Source of the DNA: Alsobacter soli
GTDB taxonomy: Bacteria; Pseudomonadota; Alphaproteobacteria; Rhizobiales; Beijerinckiaceae
NCBI RefSeq assembly: GCF_003004785.1
Contig: NZ_PVZS01000012.1
Span: forward strand, 1-64,000
Reading direction: 5' to 3'
DNA: 64,000 nucleotides
Numbering within the stretch: the first letter of the stretch is position 1; the number at the start of each line of letters is the position of its first letter. Below are positions 1-9,092 of the stretch, piece by piece. A model generated the notes under the pieces. It saw only the letters and a program-made list of their open reading frames with translations, did no database searches and was not told the DNA's origin. Made by a program: the position numbers and the translations under genes.

Positions 1-2699
1 GCGCCCCCGAGCCGCCGCCCGCCTTCGCACGCGCCCCCGACGCGCAGCCGCCGGCCGCCGTGGACGCGCCCGCGCTGCGCGCGCGATTCGGCGGACGCCC
101 GCTCGCCCGCTTCACCTGGCGCTCGGACCCGCACGGGCGCCTGGAAGACATCTCCGAAGACTTCACCCGCGCGGTGGGGCCGGAAAACACGCCGGCGTGC
201 GGGGAGGACATGGGCGCCCTCGCCGCGCGCGGCGTCCAGGCCCGGGAGGGCGCCCTGGCGGCCGCGCTGTTGGCGCGTCAGACCTTCACGGGCGTGGACC
301 TGACCTGGCCGGTGCAGGGCGCCGCGGGCGGCGTCGCCGTGTCCCTGTCCGGGGTGCCGACCTTCGACCGCGGGCGCGCGTTCACCGGGTATCGCGGCTT
401 CGGCGTCATCCACCTGGACGAGCTCGTGCCGCTGCCGGCCGCGCCGTCCGCCACGGTGGAAGCGGAGTCAAGACGCGAGGAAGCCGAACAGGCCGAGGAC
501 GAGGCCGCGCCTGTTTCGGAGCCGCCGTTCCCGCCAAGGACGGCCCCGCCCGCGCGCGACATCATCAGCCTGACCGCTGCCCAGGAGCCGTCCGCCGCTT
601 TGGCGGCCCAGCCCTCCGAGGCGCGCGCTCCGGAGGCGAGCGAGGTCCAGTCCGGGCCTGTGTCGCGCGACGCGGCGGCGACGCTCGACGGCGCCCTGGC
701 CGAGCCCGACGCATCCCGGATCCCCGGGGCTCTCGCCGAAACCGCAGAGGCGCCCAACGGAGAGCCCCCGCGCACCCAGTCCGCCCAGCCTTCCAGCCCG
801 GCGGAGCCCATCGGCAAGGTCGTGCCGCTGCGCAGCGCCGCCCCGGACGCCGCATCTGGCGCGGCTGGCCCGACCGGCCTGAGCCGAAGCGAGCGCCATG
901 CTTTCCGCGAAATCGCGCGGGCTCTGGGAGCGCGCGTGGAAGGGGAGGAACTGGAAGCCTTTGCCGAGGGCGCAGAAACCGGCCCTGGCCAGCCGCCCGA
1001 AGAGCGGGTCGCCCCAGAGGCGGCGGAGGCCCCTCCCGCGGAACCTGCATCGCCGGGGCATGACCCGCTCCAGGAACGCCTGCCCGAGCCTGAGTCCTAC
1101 CCCGCGCCAGCGCCCGAGGGTCTTGCCCCCGCGCCAGCGGCCACAGCCCAGCTTCCCCCGGAGCCCCAGCCCGCAGCGCCCGCTGCGGAGCAGCCGGCCC
1201 AGGCTCCCGTGTCCGAACTGGCCCGCCATGCGGAGCTGATCTTCGACCGCCTCCCCATCGGCGTCATGGTCAGCCGCGGCGACGTGCCGATCGCCATGAA
1301 CCGGACGCTGCTGGATCTGCTCGGCTACGAGGATATCGACGCGTTTCACCGGGAGAGCGGCCTGGAGGGCCTGTTCAACGGACGCGCCGCCGAGAGCCTC
1401 TCGCCCGGCGCCGAAGGCTCCACCGTGATGCTGACGGCCCGCGATGGCGAGACGATCGCGGTGGACGCGCGCCTGCAGGCGATCCTGTGGGACGAACTCC
1501 CCGCCACCCTCATGTCCTTCCGCCGCGCCGTGGACGCGGAGACGCTGCCCAAGCTGAAGGCCGTCGAGCTCGACCTGCGCCGCCGCACGGCGGACGTCAG
1601 GGAACTCCGCGCCATCCTGGATACGGCCACGGACGGCGTGATCGTGCTCGATGAGGCCGGCCGTATCCTGTCGCTCAACAAGGCGGCGGAGGCCCTGTTC
1701 GGCTACGACCAGAACGAGGTCGCGGGCGAAACCTTCATCACGCTCTTCGCGCCGGACAGCCACGCCCTCGCGCTGGACTACCTGGAGGGCCTGAAGGCCA
1801 ACGGCGTCGCCAGCGTGCTCAACGACGGCCGCGAGGTCGTCGGCCGCGTCCGCCAGGGCGGCCGCATCCCGCTGTTCATGACGCTGGGCGCCATCAGCGA
1901 AGCGCCGGAGCGCAAGTTCTGCGCGGTGCTGCGCGACATCACGCCCTGGAAGAAGGCCGAAGGCGACCTTCTGGAGGCCAAGCAGGCGGCCGAGCAGGCC
2001 AGCGCCCAGAAATCCGACTTCCTGGCCAAGATCAGCCACGAGGTGCGCACGCCGCTGTCGGCCATCATCGGCTTCGCCGAGGTGATGATCGAGGAGCGCT
2101 TCGGCCCCATCGGCAACGAGCGCTACCTGGAATACCTGCGCGACATCCACGCCTCCGGCGGGCACGTCATCAGCCTGATCAACGATCTGCTGGACCTGTC
2201 CAAGATCGAGGCCGGCAAGTTCGACCTGAACTTCGTCAGCGTGGACGCGAACGAGATCGTGAGCCGCTCGGTGGCCATGTTGCAGCCCCAGGCCAGCGCC
2301 GCCCGGGTGGTGCTTCGCACCAGCCTCAGCCAGCGGCTGCCCCGCGTCGTGGCGGACGAGCGCTCGCTGCGGCAGATCGTGCTGAACATCCTCTCCAACG
2401 CGGTGAAGTTCACCGATCCCGGCGGCCAGGTGATCGTCTCGACGGCGTTCACGGACCGGGGCGAGGTGGCCCTGCGCGTCCGCGACACCGGCATCGGCAT
2501 GACCGAGAAGGAGATCGAGACGGCGCTCGAGCCCTTCCGCCAGGTCGCCGGCTCGGCCCGCGGCGGCACGGGCCTGGGCCTGCCGCTCACCAAGGCCCTG
2601 GTGGAAGCCAACCGCGCCTCGCTGACGATCCGCTCGGCCAAGGACTCGGGCACCCTGGTGGAAGTCACCTTCCCGACCACGCGCGTGCTGTCGGAGTGA
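1..2699 (+). CDS. PAS-domain sensor histidine kinase, PdhS/PleC-like (5' truncated)
   Basis: The frame is open from the left edge of the window with no stop, so the true start lies upstream; a GTG at 60 is only the first in-window start codon. A long Ala/Pro/Glu-rich, probably disordered segment is followed by two PAS-like domains (about residues 395-480 and 515-630 counted from 60), a HisKA domain with the H-box SHEVRTPLSAIIGF near residue 660, and a HATPase_c domain with N-box NILSNAVKF and G-boxes DTGIGM and GGTGLGLPL. The H-box region and the TRVLSE C-terminus resemble the PdhS/PleC/DivJ group, which in Hyphomicrobiales acts on DivK-type regulators in cell-cycle control. No membrane segment is visible in the part shown, consistent with a cytoplasmic kinase. 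The family is clear; the assignment to PdhS specifically is inference. Confidence 0.85.
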   Translation, partial: APEPPPAFARAPDAQPPAAVDAPALRARFGGRPLARFTWRSDPHGRLEDISEDFTRAVGPENTPACGEDMGALAARGVQAREGALAAALLARQTFTGVDLTWPVQGAAGGVAVSLSGVPTFDRGRAFTGYRGFGVIHLDELVPLPAAPSATVEAESRREEAEQAEDEAAPVSEPPFPPRTAPPARDIISLTAAQEPSAALAAQPSEARAPEASEVQSGPVSRDAAATLDGALAEPDASRIPGALAETAEAPNGEPPRTQSAQPSSPAEPIGKVVPLRSAAPDAASGAAGPTGLSRSERHAFREIARALGARVEGEELEAFAEGAETGPGQPPEERVAPEAAEAPPAEPASPGHDPLQERLPEPESYPAPAPEGLAPAPAATAQLPPEPQPAAPAAEQPAQAPVSELARHAELIFDRLPIGVMVSRGDVPIAMNRTLLDLLGYEDIDAFHRESGLEGLFNGRAAESLSPGAEGSTVMLTARDGETIAVDARLQAILWDELPATLMSFRRAVDAETLPKLKAVELDLRRRTADVRELRAILDTATDGVIVLDEAGRILSLNKAAEALFGYDQNEVAGETFITLFAPDSHALALDYLEGLKANGVASVLNDGREVVGRVRQGGRIPLFMTLGAISEAPERKFCAVLRDITPWKKAEGDLLEAKQAAEQASAQKSDFLAKISHEVRTPLSAIIGFAEVMIEERFGPIGNERYLEYLRDIHASGGHVISLINDLLDLSKIEAGKFDLNFVSVDANEIVSRSVAMLQPQASAARVVLRTSLSQRLPRVVADERSLRQIVLNILSNAVKFTDPGGQVIVSTAFTDRGEVALRVRDTGIGMTEKEIETALEPFRQVAGSARGGTGLGLPLTKALVEANRASLTIRSAKDSGTLVEVTFPTTRVLSE

Positions 2700-2710
2700 G
2701 GCTCGATATG

Positions 2711-2740
2711 CCTCCCTCCCGTGCGCGGCGGGAGAGGGGA
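2711..2740. repeat. short palindrome, family C copy 1
   Basis: An imperfect inverted repeat with arms CCTCCCTCCC and GGGAGAGGGG lies between the convergent kinase and acyl-CoA synthetase genes. A similar element occurs at 36563-36588. It could form a bidirectional terminator-like hairpin, but there is no T tract. Confidence 0.4.
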
Positions 2741-2751
2741 TACCGCCCGGC

Positions 2752-5472
2752 CTACTCCGCCGCCTGCGCCTGGATCTGGTCGAGTTTCAGCACCACGTTC
2801 TTGATGTCGCGGTCGTCGGGGTCCGCGTGCGCTTCGAAGCCGAGCGCCTCGCACATGGCGAGCATGGTGGTGTTCTCGCGCAGGATCTGGCCGTGCACGG
2901 TCTTCAGGCCGTCCGCCTTCGCGTAGTCGATCATCAGGCGCATGAGGGCCCAGCCGAGCCCGCGCCCCTTGAGGTCGCTGCGCAGCAGGATGGCGTATTC
3001 GCCCGTGTCGTGGTTGGCGTCGGCGTGGAGTCGCACCACGCCCAGGAGCTCGCCGGTCTCCTTGTCGAGGGCCGCGAACGCGATGGCGCGCGAATAGTCG
3101 AGCTGCGTGAGCCTGGCGATGAAGGCGTGGCTGAAGTCCTTCACCTTGGCGAAGAAGCGCAGCCGGAGGTCCTCCGGCGTCACCTTCTTGAAGAACTCGA
3201 CATAGAGCGGCTCGTCCTCGGGCCGCACCGGACGGACCAGCACCTGCAAGCCGCCCTTCAGCGTCATCTCGCGCTCCCACTCCGTCGGATAGGGCTTGAT
3301 GGCGAAGCGCGGGTTCATTTTGGCGCGCCGCTCGGAGGCCGGCACGGCCTCGATGCCGATCCGGGCGTCCAGCGCGATGCAGCCGCTCTCGTCCGCGATG
3401 AGCGGATTGAGGTCGAGTTCGCGGATCTCGGGCACGTCCGCAGAGAGCTGCGCCAGCTTCACCAGCGTGAGGGCGACAGCATCGATGTCGGCGGGCGGAA
3501 CGTCGCGATAGCCGCTCAGCAGCCGGTACACGCGCGTGCGGGCGATCAGGGTTTGCGCCAGCGTCATGTCCAGGGGCGGCAAGGCCAGCGACTTATCGTT
3601 GATGACCTCCACCGCCGTGCCCCCGCGGCCGAACACCACCACGGGCCCGAAGGTCGGATCGTCGGCCAGGCCGGCGATCAACTCGCGGCCGCGCGGCCGG
3701 AAGATGGTCGGCTGCACGGTCACGCCGTCCAACACCGCGTCGGGCCGCACCTCGGCGACATGCGCCAGCATGGCCCGCGCCGCGTCCTCGACCGCCCTGG
3801 GCGTGGACAGGTTCAGCACCACGCCGCCGACGTCCGACTTGTGCGTGATCTGCTGGGACAGGATCTTGACCGCCACGGCCGAGCCCTGGGCGATGAAGGC
3901 GGCGCCGATCTCCGCTGCTTCCTCCGGCGTCCGGGCCCGGCGCACTGGCGCGACCGGGATCTGGTAGGCCTCCAGCACGCCGGTGACCGCCACCGGGTCG
4001 AGCCAGCGCTCGCCCTTCTCCAGGCCCTCGCGCACGAGCCGCCGGGCTGTCTCCACGTCCGGCGAGAACTCCTCCGGCAGGCTTGGCGGCATTTCCATGA
4101 TGAGGTCCTGCGCCTTGCGGTAGGCGATCAGGTGGGAGATGCCCTGCACGGCCTCCGCCTCGCTGGCGTAGTTGGGGATGCGCGCCTTCTCGAAGATCTC
4201 GTTGGACTCCGCCGCGTCGCCCAGCCACACCGCGAACACCGGCTTCGGCTTGTAGCTGGACGCGCGATGCGCCTTGACGACATTGGCGACCGCCTGGGCC
4301 GCCTCCTTGCTGGAGACGAGCGCGGTCGGGCAGTTCATCACCAGAACGGCGTCCGTGCCGTCGTCCTTCAGCATGATCTCGAGCGCGCGGGCGTAGCGCT
4401 CCGCATTGGCGTCGCCGATGATGTCCACCGGGTTGCCGTGCGACCATCCGGCCGGCAACGCCTGTCCGAGCGAATCCAGGGTCCCTGGGGTGAGGGTGGC
4501 GAGCTGGTTGCCCAGGTCCGTGATCCGGTCCACCGCGAGCACGCCGAGGCCGCCGCCGTTGGTCAGGATGCCGATCCGGTCGCCCTTGAACGGCGCGACA
4601 CGAGACAGCGTCTCGACTGCGGCGAAGAGCTCGTCCAGGTCGTACACGCGCAGCAGGCCCGCCCGCCGGAAGGCGGCCTCGTAGACGGCGTCCGACCCGG
4701 CCAGAGCGCCGGTGTGCGTGCGCGCCGCCTGGGCCCCGGCCTTGTGGCGGCCCGACTTCACCACCACCACCGGCTTGGTGCGGGCGGCGGCGCGGGCGGC
4801 CGACATGAACTTGCGCGCGTCGTTGATGGATTCGACGTAGAGCAGGATGGCGCGGGTCGAGCGGTCCTGCGCGAAGTAGTCGAGGCAGTCGCCGAAATCG
4901 ACGTCGAGCTTGTCGCCGAGCGAAACCACGCCGGAGAAGCCGACGCCGTGGTTGCCCGCCCACTCGATGAGCGCCGCCGCGATGGCGCCGGACTGCGAGA
5001 TGAGCGCGAGATCCCCCTTGAGCGCCGGCCGCGCCGCGAAGCTGGCGTCGAATTTGGCCCCGGGGGCGATCACGCCCAGGCAGTTCGGACCGACGATGCG
5101 CAGCCCGCTCTTGCGGGCGGAGGCCGCGATGCGCTCTTCGGCCGAGCCCGGCCCCCGGTCGAACCCCGCCGTGATCACCACGGCCGCGCAGACGCCGAGT
5201 CTGCCCGCTTCGTCGATCAGGTCCGGGACCGAATCTTTCGGGGCGGCGATCACCACGACGTCGGGCGGGGCGGGCAGGGCCGAGAGCGACGGCGCGGTCG
5301 CGACCCCGTCGATCTCCGCGTATTTGGGGTTCACGAGGTGCAGCGGCCCCGGGAAGCCGGCGTCGCGCAGGTTCTTGAGGACGGCCCGGCCCAGCGAGCC
5401 TTCCCGCGGGCTCGCCCCGACGAGGGCCACGGAACGCGGCGCGAACAGGTTCTCAAGCCGATAGGTGCTCAT
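2752..5472 (-). CDS. bifunctional acyl-CoA synthetase-like / GNAT protein (Pat-like lysine acyltransferase)
   Basis: This 906-residue protein starts with a CoA-binding Rossmann domain (LFAPRSVALVGASPREGSLG, residues 8-27), followed by a succinyl-CoA ligase-like region with SQSGAIAAALIEWA and RTHTGALAGSDAVYEAAF, an ATP-grasp domain (about 480-700), and a C-terminal GNAT acetyltransferase domain (about 735-890) with the acetyl-CoA loop near RSDLKGRGLGWALM. This order is that of the Pat/YfiQ family, protein lysine acetyltransferases that modify, among others, acyl-CoA synthetases. Whether the synthetase half is catalytic or only a regulatory ligand sensor cannot be decided from the sequence. Start ATG at 5472. 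It is convergent with the kinase gene and sits upstream of no obvious operon partner. Family confidence is high; the substrate is unknown. Confidence 0.88.
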   Translation of the reverse strand: MSTYRLENLFAPRSVALVGASPREGSLGRAVLKNLRDAGFPGPLHLVNPKYAEIDGVATAPSLSALPAPPDVVVIAAPKDSVPDLIDEAGRLGVCAAVVITAGFDRGPGSAEERIAASARKSGLRIVGPNCLGVIAPGAKFDASFAARPALKGDLALISQSGAIAAALIEWAGNHGVGFSGVVSLGDKLDVDFGDCLDYFAQDRSTRAILLYVESINDARKFMSAARAAARTKPVVVVKSGRHKAGAQAARTHTGALAGSDAVYEAAFRRAGLLRVYDLDELFAAVETLSRVAPFKGDRIGILTNGGGLGVLAVDRITDLGNQLATLTPGTLDSLGQALPAGWSHGNPVDIIGDANAERYARALEIMLKDDGTDAVLVMNCPTALVSSKEAAQAVANVVKAHRASSYKPKPVFAVWLGDAAESNEIFEKARIPNYASEAEAVQGISHLIAYRKAQDLIMEMPPSLPEEFSPDVETARRLVREGLEKGERWLDPVAVTGVLEAYQIPVAPVRRARTPEEAAEIGAAFIAQGSAVAVKILSQQITHKSDVGGVVLNLSTPRAVEDAARAMLAHVAEVRPDAVLDGVTVQPTIFRPRGRELIAGLADDPTFGPVVVFGRGGTAVEVINDKSLALPPLDMTLAQTLIARTRVYRLLSGYRDVPPADIDAVALTLVKLAQLSADVPEIRELDLNPLIADESGCIALDARIGIEAVPASERRAKMNPRFAIKPYPTEWEREMTLKGGLQVLVRPVRPEDEPLYVEFFKKVTPEDLRLRFFAKVKDFSHAFIARLTQLDYSRAIAFAALDKETGELLGVVRLHADANHDTGEYAILLRSDLKGRGLGWALMRLMIDYAKADGLKTVHGQILRENTTMLAMCEALGFEAHADPDDRDIKNVVLKLDQIQAQAAE

Positions 5473-5600
5473 GGGCCCTCGCGAATGCTGGCGCGTCCAG
5501 ACTCGCGCCGCTTTACCCCTTCGATACGTCCAAACTCTGGCCTCCGGCGCTGAGCTATCGCAATGCGGCGCGATCTGTGCAGCGCAGCAACTCTGGCGGC

Positions 5601-6755
5601 TTAGAGGTTCCGCAGGGTCTCTCGCGCGATGATGAGGCGCTGGACCTCCGAAGTGCCTTCATAGATCCGCGTGATGCGCGCGTCCCGCGCCAGGCGCTCG
5701 ACCGGGTAGTCGCGGATGTAGCCGGCCCCCCCATGCAACTGGATGGCAGTGTCGGTGGCGCGGTGCGCGGCTTCCGAGGCGAAGAGCTTCGCCATGGAGG
5801 CCTCCTTGCCGAAGGGCTCGCCACGGTCCTTCTTGGCGGCCGCGCTCAGGATCAGCAGCCGGGCCGCCTCGAGGTCCACCTCGCGATCGGCGATCATCCA
5901 CTGGACGCCCTGGAACTCGCTGATGGATTGCCCGAACTGGCGCCGGTCTCGCGCATAGGCCTTCGCGGCGTCCATGGCCGCCCGGGCGATGCCGAGCGAC
6001 AGGGCCGCCACGCCGATCCGCCCGCCGGCGAGTTCGCCGACGGCGATTCGGAAGCCGTCGTTCTCCCGGCCCATGAGGGCGGAGGAGGGCACGCGGCAGT
6101 TCTCGAAGGTGACGGTGTTCGTCGCCGAGCCGTGCTGGCCCATTTTTTCCTCGGCCTTGCCGACGACGAGACCCGGCGTTCCGGCCTCGATCAGGAAGCA
6201 CGAGATGCCCTTCCCCTTGGGACGGTCCGGGTCCGTCACCGCCCAGACCACAAAGACGCCGGTGTATTCGGCCGACGTGATGTAGATCTTCTGGCCGTCG
6301 AGCACGTAACCGTCCCCGTCCCGGCGCGCCCGCGTCCGCATGCCGGCGGGGTCCGACCCCGCGCCGCTCTCGGTGAGGCAGAACGCGCCGGCCGGGTAGG
6401 TCCCGTCCGCGAGCCGGGGGAGGTGCAGCCGCTTCTGTTCCTCGCTGCCGACCGCCTGGATCACCTCGCCCACCATGTTGGTGACGGAGACCCCGACGGC
6501 GGTGGACGCGCAGGCGTAGCCCAGCGCCTCGATGCTGAGCGCGAAGGCCACCGTGCCGGCGCCAGTCCCGCCGTATTCGGGCCGCACGTTCAGGCCCATG
6601 AAGCCGTTCTCGGCCAGGAGCCTGAGGTTCGCCAGCATCTCGGCCCGGCCCTCGCCGCGGTCGAGCCGGGCGGCCAAGGGGGCGAGGCGCTCCGCCGCCA
6701 GCCGCTCGGCGGTGGCGCGGATCATCTCTTCCTCGTCGGTGAAGGCGAAATGCAT
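5601..6755 (-). CDS. acyl-CoA dehydrogenase
   Basis: A 384-residue FAD-dependent acyl-CoA dehydrogenase of normal length, catalysing alpha,beta-dehydrogenation of an acyl-CoA with electrons passed to ETF. It shows the N-terminal helical domain, the FAD/substrate motif CLTESGAGSDPAGM (about residues 124-137), the DGQKIYITSAEYTGVFVV region, and the C-terminal helical domain ending in RIYEGTSEVQRLIIARETL, whose Glu in YEG is the usual catalytic base position. The ATG at 6755 has a good ribosome binding site (CCAGGAGA). Short- or branched-chain specificity cannot be read from the sequence. The 128 bp between this gene and the leftward upstream gene at 5472 contain nothing recognisable. Confidence 0.93.
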   Translation of the reverse strand: MHFAFTDEEEMIRATAERLAAERLAPLAARLDRGEGRAEMLANLRLLAENGFMGLNVRPEYGGTGAGTVAFALSIEALGYACASTAVGVSVTNMVGEVIQAVGSEEQKRLHLPRLADGTYPAGAFCLTESGAGSDPAGMRTRARRDGDGYVLDGQKIYITSAEYTGVFVVWAVTDPDRPKGKGISCFLIEAGTPGLVVGKAEEKMGQHGSATNTVTFENCRVPSSALMGRENDGFRIAVGELAGGRIGVAALSLGIARAAMDAAKAYARDRRQFGQSISEFQGVQWMIADREVDLEAARLLILSAAAKKDRGEPFGKEASMAKLFASEAAHRATDTAIQLHGGAGYIRDYPVERLARDARITRIYEGTSEVQRLIIARETLRNL

Positions 6756-6837
6756 CGGGCGTCTCCTGGCTTTGGCCCGAGGCTAGCATTGCGCCGCCGC
6801 TGCCAGAAGCCGCGGCGGCGCCCATCCGCGTTCGGCG

Positions 6838-7461
6838 CTAGAGCGCAGCCGCGCTTGGGTGCCAGCGTGGCCGGAAATTGGCGCCGAGCGCGGCCAGGGT
6901 GGTCGGCGGCGTGAGCACGTCGACGTTTCCCGATGGTCGCGGCTCCGCGCCGACATAGCCCGCCGGCGACCAGACCAGCGCACGATCGCCTGTCAGGGCC
7001 AGGAAGCGGCCGGCGCGGTCGCGCAGCATGGCGCCATCCGGCAGGGCCTCGGCCGCGAGCGCGTGGATGCGCTTGGCGCGGCCGTCCAGACGCTCCGCGT
7101 GGAGGCGCCGGTCAAGCAAGGGGAACAGGGGCGTCTCGCCCAGGCCGAGCCCTCGCACGGCCGCGTCACGGTAGGCGTGCGCGTCCTTGCGGCGGCATTC
7201 GACGCAGGGGCGGTGGCCGGCCGCCAGGGCCGTCACCTCGTCGCAGAAGAACAGCTCCGTGTAGCCCGAGCCGAACACGGGCCTCAGGCGGTCCTTGAAG
7301 GCGAGCTCGCAGCAGATCCAGGCCTGCGACGTCCAGCGGCTGCGCCCGAGCGTCCTCGTGGCCGGGTCGTGGATGCGCCCGCCGCGGTTGCCCATCAGCG
7401 TCCCGCGGCTGGGGTCGGCCACGATGGAGCCGTCCGGCAGGACGCGGTTCTGGAGGGGCAT
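6838..7461 (-). CDS. conserved hypothetical protein with CxxC motif
   Basis: A 207-residue protein whose ATG (7461) lies 2 bp beyond the stop of the L,D-transpeptidase, so the two are probably cotranscribed. It has no signal peptide or membrane segment. Visible landmarks are an N-terminal RVLPDGSIVADPSRGTLMGN stretch, an NRGGRIHDPATRTLGR segment, RWTSQAWICCELAFKDR, and a conserved-looking AAGHRPCVECRRKDAHAYR segment with a Cys-x2-Cys pair that might bind a metal. I recall related proteins in other Hyphomicrobiales as uncharacterised, but no family name or function can be given. Codon use matches its neighbours. The longer open frame continuing upstream to 9024 is a shadow of the transpeptidase gene. 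Confidence 0.75.
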   Translation of the reverse strand: MPLQNRVLPDGSIVADPSRGTLMGNRGGRIHDPATRTLGRSRWTSQAWICCELAFKDRLRPVFGSGYTELFFCDEVTALAAGHRPCVECRRKDAHAYRDAAVRGLGLGETPLFPLLDRRLHAERLDGRAKRIHALAAEALPDGAMLRDRAGRFLALTGDRALVWSPAGYVGAEPRPSGNVDVLTPPTTLAALGANFRPRWHPSAAAL

Positions 7462-7463
7462 CC

Positions 7464-8996
7464 TCAGCGCTGCGCCTGGCCGCGCGAGGCCTCCCGGCGC
7501 ACGACGCTGGCGGTCGCGACCGGGTCGGTGGCGGCCGGTTTGTCCAGGCCGTAGACGTCCTCGCGGAAGTTCACCGCGCCGTCGGCCGCCACGAAGCCGG
7601 TCATGTACACCCAGGCGACCGGGACCGACTGCGGCAGCTTGACGTCCTTGCGCTCGCCGGAGGCGACCATCGCGTCCACCTGCTCGCGCGTCCATCCCTG
7701 CGGGGCGAGCAGCCAGGTGACGAGGTCGAGCACGCCGGAGACCCGCACGCAGCCGTGGGACAGGAACCGGAAATCCTGGCCGAAGAAGCGCTTCGACGGC
7801 GTGTCGTGCATGTAGACGGCATGCTGGTTCGGCATGGCGATGCGCACGATGCCAAGCGAGTTCGACGCGCCGGAGTCCTGACGCAGCGTGTAGTTGACCG
7901 CGCTCTCGTTGCTCCAGTCGACCTGGGCCGGGTCCACCTCCTGCCCGGCGGCGTTCAGGATGCGGATGTTTTGCTTGGCCAGATAGGTGGCGTCCTTGCG
8001 CATCTTCGGGATGATCTCCCGGCGGATGATGGACACCGGCACGGTCCAGGTCGGGTGGAAGTTGACCGCCCCCACCTTGGCTTCGACGGTGGGCGAGTGG
8101 TGCTCGGGGTCGCCCGCCACCGCCACGTAGCGTCGCGCCACGACGCCGTTCTCCACCGCCTCCACGGCGGCCGACGGGATGTTCACCGCGATGTAGCGCG
8201 GGCCGAAGGCGAAGTTGGCGCTCTGCAGCCGCTGCGCGGACAGCAGCAGCTGCCGCTGGCGCTCCTCCGCGGGCACGTTCATGGCCTTGACCGTGGCGGG
8301 GCCGATCACGCCGCTTTCGGGCAACCCATGCCGGGCCTGGAACCGGCGCACTGCGTTCAGCATCTCCCGGTCGTACCGGTCGGAGCCGTTGTCGTCGGCG
8401 AGGTCGCTGGTGGCGACCAGACGGGTCCGGATCTGCGCCACGATCGGGTCCTTCACCCCGAATTTGATGAGCGGCCCGCCCTCCGGCACGGGCGCCCAGC
8501 CGCCGCGGGCGGCGGCCTCCCCATAGGCCTTGGCCGCCGCCAGGATCATGGCGACGCTGTCGGGGTGGTAGCTCGGGCTCGGATCCTGCGAGATCTTCAC
8601 CTCGGGCGCCGGCGCCGGGGGCTTCGGCTTGGCCGGCAGGGCGAGGACGGGCTGCCCGGGCGCGGGTTGCCCGGAGGCGGGCGGAGCAGTCGCCGGCGCC
8701 GGAGCCGCCGGGACAGACGACAACGGCGCCGCCGCAGGCGGAGCGGCCGAAGCGGTCGGAAGCGCGGCGGGCGCGGCCGCCTGCGCCGCGGGCTGCGCGG
8801 CGCCCTGGCTGGGAGCAGGCGTGGGCGGCGCGAGCGGCTCGGACATGACGGTCGCGGGAGGCGCCACCGTGAGCGGCCGCGCCGCGGGGGCGGCCGCCGG
8901 AGCAGGAGCGAAGGTCTGGGCGGAAGCCGGGAGAGGGACGCAAAGCGCGGCCGCAAGGGCCAGGGCCGAGGGGGAGAACGGCGGACGGCGGAACAT
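7464..8996 (-). CDS. L,D-transpeptidase, YcbB-type (PG-binding + YkuD)
   Basis: A 510-residue exported peptidoglycan cross-linking enzyme expected to form 3-3 (or protein-anchoring) links. From the ATG at 8996 it begins with a signal peptide (FRRPPFSPSALALAAALCVP, cleaved after ASA). A long Ala/Pro-rich linker follows, then a peptidoglycan-binding domain around DREMLNAVRRFQARHGLP, and a YkuD catalytic domain whose active-site motif SHGCVRVSG carries the nucleophilic Cys. A start at 9083 would add a basic stretch before the signal peptide, so 8996 is preferred. It is followed within 2 bp by the hypothetical gene. It most resembles E. coli YcbB/LdtD in domain order. Confidence 0.9.
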   Translation of the reverse strand: MFRRPPFSPSALALAAALCVPLPASAQTFAPAPAAAPAARPLTVAPPATVMSEPLAPPTPAPSQGAAQPAAQAAAPAALPTASAAPPAAAPLSSVPAAPAPATAPPASGQPAPGQPVLALPAKPKPPAPAPEVKISQDPSPSYHPDSVAMILAAAKAYGEAAARGGWAPVPEGGPLIKFGVKDPIVAQIRTRLVATSDLADDNGSDRYDREMLNAVRRFQARHGLPESGVIGPATVKAMNVPAEERQRQLLLSAQRLQSANFAFGPRYIAVNIPSAAVEAVENGVVARRYVAVAGDPEHHSPTVEAKVGAVNFHPTWTVPVSIIRREIIPKMRKDATYLAKQNIRILNAAGQEVDPAQVDWSNESAVNYTLRQDSGASNSLGIVRIAMPNQHAVYMHDTPSKRFFGQDFRFLSHGCVRVSGVLDLVTWLLAPQGWTREQVDAMVASGERKDVKLPQSVPVAWVYMTGFVAADGAVNFREDVYGLDKPAATDPVATASVVRREASRGQAQR

Positions 8997-9092
8997 GACG
9001 CGCACTCGCAAAAGGTTCCGCCATCGTGATGGGGATTGGTTAACAGGAGCCAACCGGATGATGGCGCGAGCGCGGCGGCTCACCGCGAGGCG

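Noticed and set aside
2827..5553. Long plus-strand open frame of 908 codons antisense to the Pat-like gene
   Set aside because: It is an antisense shadow caused by high GC content; its translation is rich in Arg, His, Gly and Ala with no domain, while the opposite strand has clear family motifs. The same applies to the antisense frames over lutB, soxA, ileS, groEL and the M16 genes.
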